A stretch of DNA of 64,000 bases, from positions 186,001-250,000 of the forward strand of contig JAKZZE010000016.1 of NCBI GenBank assembly GCA_024220505.1, read 5' to 3'. Below the pieces are notes generated by a model, which made no database searches, had not been told where the DNA came from, and saw nothing but the letters and a program-made list of their open reading frames with translations. Numbering within the stretch: position 1 is the stretch's first letter; every line of letters starts with the position of its first letter. The stretch comes from Rhizopus arrhizus (lineage: Eukaryota; Mucoromycota; Mucoromycetes; Mucorales; Rhizopodaceae). The translations under genes were made by a program, and so were the position numbers. Below are positions 53,598-64,000 of the stretch, piece by piece.

Positions 53598-55227
53598 CAG
53601 TAGCGGACAAAACTGGTGCACAAAAATTAAAATCAACATTGTATCTCCGCCATATGTCTGCGACTTTTGTGGCATATACCATCTGAAAGACAGTCCAAAA
53701 TATACATTATGTTACGTAAACCGGAACTGTACCGGACATCCCCCAGGCATAAGGTCATTTTTAGTGATTTTTTGCATATTTCAATTTTCGCCAAAAATGT
53801 GGTGCTTGTCTAGCCTTCTTTCAATTTTCCCCATATCTCTCCCGTTTGCTTTCAGATTTCACCGCATATTAGTGAATTATAGTAGCTCTTAAAAAATATA
53901 TAAAACTGTACTTATTTTGTATTTCCCATTGAGTCCCCCCTTTTGTTTTTACCCTATTCACTATAACAAAGTACTAGCCTTATATGTTTAAGAAAATAAG
54001 CAACTGTAAAAACGAAACTCTGAGATCTCGAACACGCCTAGTTGGTACGACAGCAGATATTTCTAGAGTAACAAGAATCTCTAAATGGACAATCAACAGG
54101 AGAAAGAGGGAAGAAAGAAACTTAATGTCTTGTGATCATGAAGGTATTCCGCTATTAGCCTGAAAAGTTATTAGTTCAGTCATCAACCTAGAGCTTGGAC
54201 AAGGTCCGCTACACACAGTTCCTGATGCTCAGCACATTTTGAGGACCTTAAGATACAGTGTTAGCAGACTGTCAGTCTAAAGGCACAGTAGGAAGCTAGA
54301 TTTTGAATCTGGAAGTAAGGAATTGAAGAATTTCATCAGCTGTATTAGCCGGAAAAAGCGATGAATGTGGTATCACGACAAGCCATTGTATACAATAGAG
54401 GACTGGAAGTCTGCTATCTTTAGCAATGAAACAAATATGAACATTATGGATGCAGATAGTATACACTAATATTGAAAGCAAGTCGAGCAACCTGAGCGAT
54501 TTTTTCACGGTGATCAAACAATGAAGCATGCTGGCTGCTCTGTTATGTTTTAAGGCTGTATTAGATATTGAGGACCGGAATATGTGTGTCAAGTATATGA
54601 TGGTATAATGAACTCATAAATATACACATATATTTCGCTTACTTCATACCACAAAAGCCTAGCGTATAGTGGTCTAAAACGTCGTAATCTCTCGTTTCAG
54701 TATGACAATGACACAAGGCACAAGTCGACGCATGTCACAAACTCAATATTTGATAACAGCGCTTATGTGCTACAAGTTTAGCCGCCACTAATCCCGGCCT
54801 AAGTCCGCTTAAGCATGCCAGGTGGCAATTGATGGCAAAGGTATGATGATACGACACTAGATCAAAAAGGGTCGATGATCTTTGGAAAAGAGTAGTTAAA
54901 GAGCCGGGTTCTTTTATTGAAAATGATATACACGGATATTATTAGCATATGCAAAGAAGAACATCCGATGATATCAAGAGATGAGATGATTATATAAAGA
55001 CTAAGGTCTTAGCCACTTTTGCGGTTTTTAGAAAATATAAAATTTTATAAATTTAAAGCACGCTTATCGCTCAGTTTTAACAATGTCATGCTTAGAACAT
55101 ACATAAATTACAATGACTAGTATATCCTCCTTCTAGTACAGTTTCATGACTATTGCAATTACCGTGAGCAGGTAATGGTAGTTAAAAGCTGAAAAAAAGT
55201 TTTGTGCACCAGTTTTGTCCGCTACTG
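53598..55227 (+). mobile_element. Tc1-G, complete ends, decayed interior
   Basis: 1630 bp from CAGTAGCGGACAAAACTGG to its inverse, flanked by TA. The interior keeps traces of a transposase (a QYDNDTRHKSTHV-like block near 54700, an SNETNMN-like block near 54430) but has many stops. Confidence 0.85.
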
Positions 55228-55229
55228 TA

Positions 55230-55603
55230 TGCACTCGTACGTTCGAGACTTTGTACGAAATTACCGAAAAAGAATGTCAAATTTATATTGAAACTATGCC
55301 TCAACGATGTATTGACATTATAGAAAATAAGGGTCTTTGGATTAACTATTAGCGCACACTTTTAAATAAAAACCTTATTGTAAAACATCGGTCCCAAAAT
55401 TGTACAAGTGTAGTCGGCATTTGTAAACGGTCATAACTCCATCAAAACTGATTTTATCGCCGACTAAATAATATTATCAAAACGCCAAGAAGCTATACTT
55501 TCGAATGATGTATAACATGCTGTAGCTTATTTATCGTTTTAGTGTCGATAAATCCTACTGAAGCAAAAAATGCAAAACACTTGTACAATTTTGAGAGCCA
55601 CTG
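55230..55603 (+). mobile_element. Tc1-H 3' remnant
   Basis: The last about 40 codons of a Tc1 transposase (ITEKECQIYIETMPQRC...IENKGLWINY, stop at about 55351), followed by a right arm ending GAGAGCCACTG before TA. Its left part is absent. Confidence 0.8.
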
Positions 55604-55605
55604 TA

Positions 55606-55898
55606 TGTTTTGTATTAATAAGAGTTCTTTGATAAGAAGAAGTATCAACTAAAATAACAAGATCCAATCCAATATCAGGAATATTGCTAATCTTTCACAT
55701 AATTGAAATAACGCGTAAAACAATGTTATTCAAATCAGTGAGGAATTCCCAGAATAAAAGATAATCTATGACAGACATACAAAAGAACAAATGAGAAGTT
55801 TTCATAATCATAATTATAGATGACACTTGCTAAAGTACCTGAATATTAGAAGAACGCTTACAATAGAAGATATCAAGCCACTCACTCAATAAGATATA
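55606..55898 (+). repeat. LTR family B fragment (293 bp)
   Basis: Internal part of the family B LTR (matches about 38276-38568), bounded on both sides by Tc1 termini at TA sites, so two Tc1 insertions cut it. Confidence 0.85.
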
Positions 55899-55946
55899 CA
55901 GTGGGTCAAAAACTGATGCAAGGAATCCATTTTTCTCAGTTTTTGT
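55899..55946 (+). mobile_element. Tc1-I terminus fragment
   Basis: CAGTGGGTCAAAAACTGATG start after TA, only about 48 bp, then an inverted family B LTR. Confidence 0.6.
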
Positions 55947-56514
55947 TGTTGTATAATGGTAATAGTTATTAAGAAAAAGGTAGAAACAAAAATAAAGAAA
56001 CAGTGTAGGTACTTTTTGAGACTGATCTTTATTTCAGTTTAAGTTGAAGTAAAAATTATTCTAATTGAAGGTAGGTATTTATATCTTATTGAGTGAGTGA
56101 CTTGATATCTTCTATTGTAAGCGTTCTTCTAATATTCAGGTACTTTAGCAAGTGTCATCTATAATTATGATTATGAAAACTTTTCATTTGTTCTTTTGTA
56201 TGTCTGTCATAGATTATCTTTTATTCTGGGAATTCCTCACTGATTTGAATAACGTTATTTTACGCGTTATTTCAATTATGTGAAAGATTAGCAATATTCC
56301 TGATATTGGATTGGATCTTGTTATTTTAGTTGATACTTCTTCTTATCAAAGAACTCTTATTAATACAAAACATATTCTAAAAGAATATGTTTAATTGGAA
56401 TTGATTGTATGATCTTATTTAAATAAACTTATATTTTTATTTTATTTAATAATGATCTTGTATTAAGACTTATATTTACGAATGTCTACTACGATCAGTT
56501 ACTGTTCTACAACA
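55947..56514 (-). repeat. LTR family B, inverted (568 bp)
   Basis: Complete inverse copy of the family B LTR. Flanks (TTTGT and CGAAC) differ, and the two sides belong to different elements, suggesting rearrangement. Confidence 0.87.
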
Positions 56515-57687
56515 CGAACAATGGTCCATAACAAGCTTCATGAATAAACCGTTATCAGCGATAAATCGGCCATGCATAAAACCTGTTTGGAAGGGTGTGA
56601 TCAGAGAAGATACTGCTGGCAATAAACGACCATTGAGCAACCGGGTGAAAACTTCGGCATCAGTGTTGATGAGCGAAATAGGGCGCCAATTCCGAAGATC
56701 AGAGAGGTCACCTTTTTTCGGCAGAAGAGAAACACAGGTGTCAAACCACGAAGGAGGTAAAATTCCAAGACTCAGAGCATCATTGAAGACTTCAACAGCA
56801 ATTGATTGACATTCAGGTATTTGCAAGATAACTGACAAGAGAGCGTAGGGCAAACCGTCAGAACCTGGGCTACTCTGGTGGGGACATCGGCGTACAGCTA
56901 CAAGCAGGTCACTTAAAAAGAAAGGTCTCAACAAGGACGACTGAGAAGCTTCAGTTAAACCAAAGGTAGGAGGCAAAGAGGAGAACAGTTGATCTACTGC
57001 GGATTGGTCGATAGGCTCAGGCGAATACAAAGATCCATAGAAAGACGCTGCAGCATCCAACATGTCATCGTTTGTAACGCAAAGTGAGGAGGAGACAGGA
57101 TGGCGAAGGCATTCAATGTTTTTCCGACGAGACTTCTGTTTCACGGTTCGTTTAAGATAACCAGCGGAGAGTTCACCACATTCACGCCAACGGATACCAG
57201 CACGAAGAGCAAGAGTATCGACCCGGTACTGTTGAAGAGAAGCGAGTTGATGTTCAACAATATTCAATTGAGGAAGGAGTTGGGGAGCATCCTGAAGATT
57301 AGCTGCAACTTTGCGAGTAATGCCACCACGTTTCCGTTGCAATAGAGCTTCACCTTGTTTCAAATCAAAGGTTTTGCGTCTGGAATAGTGAAGAGCAGTA
57401 TCTTTGGTAATACGTTTGATTTCTTCCCACTTACTCTGTACCGTCATTCCATGAGGAAAATGATCAATAAGATGTTTCAGGTCAAACAAGAGAATATCGC
57501 AGAAGACTTCATCCTTGGACAGACCAGAATGTGCGCGCCATAAACCAGGACCAGTGACAGGAGAATCAAGGTTCAAAGGGAGCTGGAAGTTTACTTGCGG
57601 ACGACAGTGGTCAGTCCACGAAGGTTGAATATACACAACTGACGAGGATCTCTTATACCGAACTAAATCAGGGGATGCAAAGATATA

Positions 57688-59341
57688 CAGTGACCCGCAA
57701 AACTGTCCCAATGTTTCATAATTTTCTCTTCTAGGGCTTGTGGCTCCATAGTTGTTAAGCTAATGTACACCTTATTGTATATCATTCGATAGCCAAAATC
57801 TTGCAGTACCAAAAAATGTAAAGTAAAAGCAAATTAAAACAGCGCAGACGGAGACAGAGGGGATAGAAAACAAGCGGTGCATTGGGACAGTTTTGCGGCA
57901 CTTTTGAAAAAAAGCAAAATGGTTTATTTATTTGACATTAATAGTCAGTCCAGCGTCCTTTATTCTTGATACATTGTTTTATATGCTTAGGCATTGTTTC
58001 TATGACCTTTTGGCACTCTTCCGGCTTCATTAAGTCGTACCAAAATTTAGTTACTCGTTCGTATAGTTCATTCATGCCTTTTGGTGTTGTTTCATAATCA
58101 TTCAACCTTCTATTTAACAACGACCGTATATTTTCAATTGGATTCAAGTCAGGGAACTGTGCTGGTCACTCCAGGATGTTGTAGGATTGCTGTTCAAGGT
58201 ATTCTTTGACTAATTTGGACGTATGTTTAGGATCATTGTCATGTTGGAAAATCACCTGATGTCTTTCTAGCCCTAGCTTATTAGCTCCATGCTCAGTTGT
58301 AAGCTCTACTTCATCCTCCAAAATCTCTTTGTACAGTGTTTTATCCATATTACCATTGATTTTGCACATCTAACCAACCCCAGCATAGGTAATGGCACTC
58401 CACAGCATGATATTGCCTCTACCGTATTTAACGGTCATCTTGACGTGATGGGATTTCAGGCTTTCTCCGGATCGAATCCAAGTCCAGGTGCGTCCATCAG
58501 AGGTAAATCTACTGATTTTTGTCTCGTCCGACCAAACAACGCGTTTCCAGTCATCTACTGTCCAGTCCTTGTGAGTCATACACCAAGAAAGCCTCTTGCG
58601 AATGTTTTTCGCACTAAGCAAAGGCTTCTTCGGCTTCTCAATCGCACCAAGACCGGCATTACGAAGGGCTCTGCACACGTTATCGACACTTACGTTTCTT
58701 CCAATGTCTTTTTCTAGCTCCTTAGCCACCTTTGTTGCACTGGATATGCGGTTGTTGGTCACTTGGCGCACACGATAGCGTTCATCAGCTGCAGACAGTA
58801 ACTTGGGTCGGCCGCCTTTTGGCTTTCCAAGTCCAAAGCAATGGGATTTTTGGAGTCTCCCAACAGCACTCTTACTCAAGCCAGTAATCCTTTCTACTTC
58901 CCGAACCGACTTACCTTGTTGAAGTAAAGAAATTGCTTGAACAACTGTATCTTGAAAGACTTGTTTCATGTTGAGATATAATGAGCGAGTAATAAATCAG
59001 TAGGAGCTTGAAACTTCAGCAGTGAGTAAAGTTCGACTTAGAGACGTACAATGCACATTTGTAAGCAGTTTGGTACATCTATACAACTTGTGGGTCGCTA
59101 TTTCATCGTTTTTTGTTTTTTTCAAAAGTGCCGCAAAACTGTCCCAATGCACCGCTTGTTTTCTATCCCCTCTGTCTCCGTCTGCGCTGTTTTAATTTGC
59201 TTTTACTTTACATTTTTTGGTACTGCAAGATTTTGGCTATCGAATGATATACAATAAGGTGTACATTAGCTTAACAACTATGGAGCCACAAGCCCTAGAA
59301 GAGAAAATTATGAAACATTGGGACAGTTTTGCGGGTCACTG
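57688..59341 (-). mobile_element. Tc1-J2, complete ends
   Basis: 1654 bp from CAGTGACCCGCAAAACTG to its inverse, between TA dinucleotides (57686-57687, 59342-59343). The long arms each carry an inverted inner copy (CATTGGGACAGTTTTGCGG). Confidence 0.93.
57938..58969 (-). pseudogene. Tc1-J2 transposase with two in-frame stops
   Basis: From MKQVFQDTVVQ: helix-turn-helix SVREVERITGLSKSAVGRL, GGRPKLL linker, catalytic WSDETKISRF, a TAG near 58370, FQHDNDPKHTS, a TGA near 58165 where related proteins have Trp (LE-W-PAQ), then DLNPIEN. Otherwise full length and collinear with Tc1 transposases, so the inactivation looks recent. Confidence 0.9.
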
Positions 59342-60028
59342 TAGTCGAGGCAAGAGCTACTAAGACCACGGTGAAAGGTGTTTTGGTGAGTACCGCCAAT
59401 AGGCGTGAGGCAATCGATAAAATGTTGGGATATAAACTGGAGCCAAGAACTGGGGGCGCTCCTGGACAGGTCACCATACGAATAGTTCCAATCACCCAAG
59501 ACAACATGGTTCGTTGGATTGAGCGAAAAGAATGGAGAAGGGTTGTCAGCTAAATTACGAAGGAAAGCCATGCGGTCTTGACGAGCAGCAGGTGCATAAA
59601 GGACAGTTACAGTGATTGGAAGAAAGCAATCAGGAATGTGAGATACAGTGGCAGTAATAATTCGACCACATGTACTAATAAATGAGTTAGATAGCACATA
59701 ATCTGGAGAAAAGCACACTAGGCCACAATGGACAGACCACAGGCTAGATGAGGCTTGAAATTGAGAGTGAAAGATATCCTGAATATCTAGTGTGGAAGCA
59801 TGAGTTTCTTGTAAAGCGATAAGGTCGAATGAATGTGAGCGAAGATAACGAATAAAACTATTACGAACAGTCGGGTCGGCAGTTTTATGAAGACCACGAC
59901 AGTTGATAGTTGAGATAGTACGCGATTGATGTTGAGATAAAGATTGTGGCATATTTTGTGTCATAATAATATATATAATTAAGTTAATTTAAGGAGTGGA
60001 ATGAGTGATACTTAGAAGGTACAGAACA

Positions 60029-62024
60029 TTAGGCTTCCGTCCCCGTAGCTGGGGGAGGAGATCCTAAAGTCTCACCAGGCGTTCCAGGAGATGACGGATT
60101 CGTACTCAATGAATTGGAGGAGGCAGAATAATCTTCATTCGTATCCATCGCGTCATTGTCTATATTCGAGGTGGCAGATGTGGTGGAGGACTTGGTTGTG
60201 GAGGCAGCGGTGTCAATGGTCTTGGAAGCAGTAGAACCTTCTGTAGCAACAGGAGATACCTGCTTCGTTGCAGTGGTAGAAGTTGCTATGTTCTGGTAAA
60301 GTAATTAAGGTAGCGATATAAACCAAAGAATACTTTTTGAGACTGAACTTTATTTAAGACAATCTTCATTGTGAAAAAGAAATCATTACAAAGACTACTA
60401 TTTATATTCTTCTATCAGTTGGCGGGTAAATGAGTAGTTATAAGCGTAGATCCAATAATTGACATGTTTGATTGAAGAATGATCACTGAATCGATTATGA
60501 AAATTTTTAATTCGTTGTTTTTATAGATCTTATTGTTCTTTAACTGATCTGGGAGAATTGTCCTGTCTTCATTGAGAGGAAAAATATATTTATATGAAAT
60601 GCCTCCAGTCAAATCAAAGTTGACTAGGTACCTGATCCATTATTATTCATTTACAGAAATGATGAGTAGTAAAGATCATGACTTATTTATTGTTCATGTT
60701 TACTTTATAGAATGAATCTAATTGTGATGTTTTTATATAAAAAGAAGAAGATTATATTTTATTTAATAAAGATTTAAATTATTATCTTTTATCAATTTTA
60801 ATATACTTCTTTTAGTTGTGATTATTCAATGTCCGTTATGATCAGACGCTGTTCTACAACAGAAGTATCCTTATGAGCACCAGTAGAATACTTCGATTGT
60901 TCTTGGGATGTCAAACCGGAACCAGTCTTTCCATCGGAAGAAGCAGGAGGTGCAGTAGCAGCTGGAGAGTATGACTCCTCGAAATTAAAGTTCAAAGGAG
61001 CTTCATGTCTTGTACGGCGACTGGGTGTGGCAATGCGACGGCTAGTCACTGACGACGCGGGGGCCTGTTAACGAGCTCGTTTGTGAGAGGGAAGATCACG
61101 GTCACGGTCAAGAGCACAATCACAGTGGTATGAGATATGCCCCTTTTTGTTACAAATAAAACACGTACGGGGATCAACCGGACGCTTATCACAGGATTCT
61201 TTGGTGTGGCCCATGTGCTTACAATAACGACAGTGATCAGGCATACGAGCCCAGGTAGCCAAAAATGACGTGTCGCTGTCGTATAAACTGATACGGTATT
61301 CCAAAGGCTCGAGTTCGGTACTGGGATTACGAGGAATTTCCAGGTACACATGACCATTACCAGTAAACCATTCACGGCTAATATCACCATGATATAAAAC
61401 AATATCTTTAACGATACCAAAACGTTCAAAAGTGGATTGCAATCGAGATTTCAAATACTCATCGGAGGCGCAGGTAATGTCAGTAAGGTTGATCTTATGG
61501 AAGATATTCTCAGAGGAGTAGGCAAGTGTAGCCTTAAAGGTGTGATTCTCAACGACGATAGGTGTGGTAGCAGCTCTCTCGCAATCTGTAGCAGAAGCTA
61601 GCGCAAGTTCAATTTGAATGTTACTGGGCTCAGGTTTAACAGTCAGACCTAAGCCAACATTAACGGGAAAAAGTTCTCTCAACTTAGAGTGGAGCAAAGG
61701 TTGAAGACTTTGCAAACGTTTAGGGACCGAATAAAACACGGAATGAGCAGCCGTGCCAGCTTTAAAGATGAGGGGAGTCTTATCAGAAGTGAACAAAGAA
61801 TACTCCTTGCGAGGTGAAGATTTTCTACGAGATGAGCGACCAGTGATGGAAGCATACGTGGAGGAATTGGCAACTTGGCTTTTTGGTAGTAGGTCTGCAA
61901 ATGAAGGCAAGGTCAAAGTTGGTTGCTCAACGGTCGAGCCTTGAACGTTGGAAGATGAAAGTTGTTTGCTACCCGGTGGGTCAGCGGAGTGGTTACCCAA
62001 AAATTTATTAGGGGAAAGAGCCAT
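60029..62024 (-). pseudogene. LINE-c ORF1 with two CCHC knuckles, one stop and one LTR insertion
   Basis: From MALSPNKFLGNHS: Ser-rich N-terminus (about 60 aa), fold region (DITCASDEYLKSRLQSTFERFG), then CRYCKHMGHTKESC and CFICNKKGHISYHC. A TAA at 61068-61070 follows SHKRAR. Beyond it the same frame stays open across the family C LTR (206 + 250 nt once one GAAGT is removed) to a TAA at 60029, with a Ser/Thr/Pro tail. So 61068 is probably a nonsense change. The ORF2 ATG is 67 bp further on. Confidence 0.8.
60284..60861 (-). repeat. Solo LTR, family C, inverted (578 bp)
   Basis: Exact duplication GAAGT (60279-60283 and 60862-60866), in the tail of LINE-c ORF1. Confidence 0.92.
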
Positions 62025-62077
62025 GGAATATAATAAAAATTACCTTTTTCTCTATTACTTATTGTATTTTTCAGCAA

Positions 62078-62204
62078 TTAAGAGACAGTCTCAGAGAAAA
62101 TAAGAGAAAATTATTGGATAAAATAAGAGAAAATTTTAGATCAATTAAGAGAAAACTGACCAATAAATAAGAGAAAAACTCAGGAAAAATTAAGAGAAAA
62201 AAAA
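62078..62204. repeat. AAGAGAAAA short interspersed repeats
   Basis: Five copies of AAGAGAAAA and one AAGAGACA variant, each after AAT(A/T) and about 20-28 bp apart, between LINE-c ORF1 and the plus-strand reading frame at 62251. Possibly part of a shared upstream region. Confidence 0.6.
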
Positions 62205-62250
62205 AGGGACAATTAGTAGAAAGCACTTTTCTCACTATTATTAACAAAAA

Positions 62251-62620
62251 ATGGATATTGACTATGATATGAACGAGATCTCTCTACACGACGAAGATAT
62301 TGAAGCTGTACCCGAGATTATTGTCAGTGTAATGTCGATGATGAGAAAGAAGTGGGAGTATAACATCACTGCATCAGCCATGGAATTAGATGAAGATGCG
62401 ACGACGGAGCTGAAGGAAGGGCACGAGGGTGATGAGGCCAATAATAGCTCGGACGAGGAGGAAAATGAAGCTGATGTGCAGAGTAGTGAGAGCGATTTGA
62501 AAGAAGAGAAGCCTCTTAGAGACCTGACTGAAAAAAAAGACGACGCTAGCAATGCTAGACGTGTATACACTCAGCAGGATATCAACAAGCTTATTGCTCT
62601 GTTAGTTGAACAGGTACCTA
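62251..62620 (+). pseudogene. N-terminal fragment of an unrecognised acidic protein
   Basis: Starts MDIDYDMNEISLHDED and gives about 123 codons, very acidic (DEEENEADVQSSES), ending with YTQQDINKLIALLVEQV. It is cut by the second Tc1-b copy at a TA (62619-62620). The last segment looks like the start of a helix-turn-helix region of a transposase-like or homeodomain-like protein, but I cannot name it. Confidence 0.5.
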
Positions 62621-64000
62621 CAGTGGCCAGCAAAACCGTTCGCACAAAACGCATTTTTTTCTTTCTGCGCCTTTTACGACATATTACTCTTACTAAATGC
62701 TACCTATAATACATATTGCCTAAAAGTACAACCACTTGGCGTTCTGATGACGTATGATATGTCGCCCTACGCGCACCCTAACCAGTACTACGGACAATTA
62801 AAACTCAAAGGTACATTCGAACGGTTTTGCGGCCGTATGTTTCGAAATCAAAATGTGTTAAAATAAGTTTATTTAATATCCAATATAAAGCCCATCAGCC
62901 TCAATAACTGCACGGCATCGCTCTGGCATACTTTTAATAAACTTTTGGCATTCTTCAGCAGTGATTTGGTACCAAGTGTGTCCTATACGGTCCCATAGCT
63001 CATGCATACCACATGGAGGAGAGTCATAGTTTCTAAACAGCCGACTCTTAAGTAATTGCCACATGTTTTCGATTGGGTTTAAGTCCGGTGATTGTGGTGG
63101 CCATTCCATTACATGAAACTCTTGCTCATTTAGCCATTTTGATACGACTTTTGCTGTATGTTTGGGGTCGTTGTCCTGCATAAAGATGAATTGGTTGGTA
63201 GATTTTCCACTTTCTTCCATATACCAAGCCAAAGACTTCATCAAATCATCTTGTAAAGCCTCCAAATAGACGTCCTTTGTCATGCACTTGCCCACATCCA
63301 CAATATAGCCTGGGCCATACCAGCTAATACAGCTCCATACCATTATACAACCTCCTCCATGCTTCACTGTCTCACGAACCTGATGCTTTTTAACGGTTTG
63401 CCTGGCACTTTCCATGCATAAGACTTTCCGTCGGATCCAAAACGGTTGATTTTGGTTTCGTCAGACCATATGACGTTCATCCAATCGTTTACTGTCCAGT
63501 CAATGTGCTGACGTGCCCATTGGAGCCTCCTCATTCTATTTCTTTCATTAATTAAAGGTTTCTTTGGCTTGACGAATGAGACCAAACCAGCATCTTTTAA
63601 TGCCCTACGTACAGTATCTACAGAAACTGACTTGCCCAGGTTCTGCTCCAACGACTGCTGTGCTTGTACAGCGTTTTCGAGTCCATCTGCTGTTATAGCG
63701 CGAACGAGATGCTGCTGTTCCCGCTTAGTGAGCGCTTTTGGTCTGCCACCCTTGTCATTTCTAGCAGGCAAACCTAATTCTAAGCGAACCTTATGAACAG
63801 TAGATGACGATACTTTGACTATCTTTGCAATTTTGTGATAAGAAAAGCCTTGACGAAGGTAAAGCTCAATTGTGTTCTTGCGATCTTGTGTCAATGGTTG
63901 CATGTTAAGTAATTACTTGGTAGATGTCGAGATGTCGAAATGAGAATGTATGAATGACAAAAGAAAAAAAGTAGAAAAATAATGCGCAGTGATGAATTAG
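62621..64000 (-). mobile_element. Tc1-b second copy, runs off right edge
   Basis: Starts CAGTGGCCAGCAAAACCG after TA and is almost identical to the element at 43714-45383, in inverse orientation. About 290 bp should lie beyond the window. Confidence 0.93.
62873..63903 (-). pseudogene. Tc1-b2 transposase with a 1-nt frameshift
   Basis: Same protein as at 44100-45131, but the A6 run in the GKPLKKHQ region is A5 here (63387-63391), splitting the frame between the first (SDETKIN) and second (MQDNDPKHTA) catalytic Asp. No other break is seen. Confidence 0.93.

Larger units (their letters stand above)
56515..59964 (-). pseudogene. LINE-c ORF2, interrupted by Tc1-J2 and truncated
   Basis: Start MTQNMPQSLSQHQ at 59964. 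Endonuclease motifs STINCRGLHK, ALQETHAS and GDWNYSYGD; Tc1-J2 (57688-59341) falls after SSCLDY. It continues at 57687 with IFASPDLVRYKR, then RT motifs LLPKKGDLSDLRNWRPISL and FQTGFMHGRFIADN. Lost at the LTR boundary at 56514, before the YADD motif. Related to LINE-b ORF2. Confidence 0.87.

Overview
The window is a dense nest of transposable elements from an AT-rich fungal genome, most likely an early-diverging fungus (Mucoromycota). This rests on the very short AG-bounded introns, the mix of Ty3/gypsy, CACTA, Tc1 and LINE elements, and standard-code reading frames. I recognise no ordinary host protein gene. The one host gene I can support is an intact tRNA-Pro(AGG) at 35565-35636.

Left half (1-35636). 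The backbone is a head-to-tail array on the minus strand: LINE-1, SINE-1, LINE-2, SINE-2, LINE-3, SINE-3, then the plus-strand tRNA-Pro gene. Every junction carries the same 15 bp, GGCTTCTTGGTTTAG, which is nucleotides 1-15 of that tRNA. Each LINE and SINE therefore appears to have inserted after tRNA nucleotide 15, with a 15-bp target duplication that rebuilds the tRNA gene. The LINE encodes ORF1 (coiled coil) and ORF2 (endonuclease, reverse transcriptase, C-terminal Cys/His motif) joined by an overlapping TAATG. The SINEs carry tRNA-like pol III heads and share a 3' end with the LINE. Later elements then broke this backbone: a gypsy element (A) in LINE-1, a 7.3-kb CACTA element with a tnp2-type transposase (CACTA-1) and a 6.1-kb chromodomain-type gypsy element (B) in LINE-2, and a 4.5-kb deleted CACTA derivative (CACTA-2) in SINE-2. 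LINE-3 and SINE-3, next to the tRNA, are unbroken. This fits growth of the array at the tRNA end.

Right half (35637-64000). After an AT-rich stretch comes a tandem series of LTR/primer-site-like modules of about 545 bp, leading into a truncated gypsy gag. Beyond that is a mosaic of a second LINE group (ORF1 with CCHC knuckles and an L1-like ORF2, in three broken copies), at least five Tc1/mariner groups (two intact transposases), a broken DDE_Tnp_4 (Harbinger-like) gene, and solo LTRs of five families. Many of these have exact 5-bp target duplications, so the order of nesting can be read.

All element boundaries were read by eye from terminal repeats and target duplications. Family names come from motif recognition; no database search was run.
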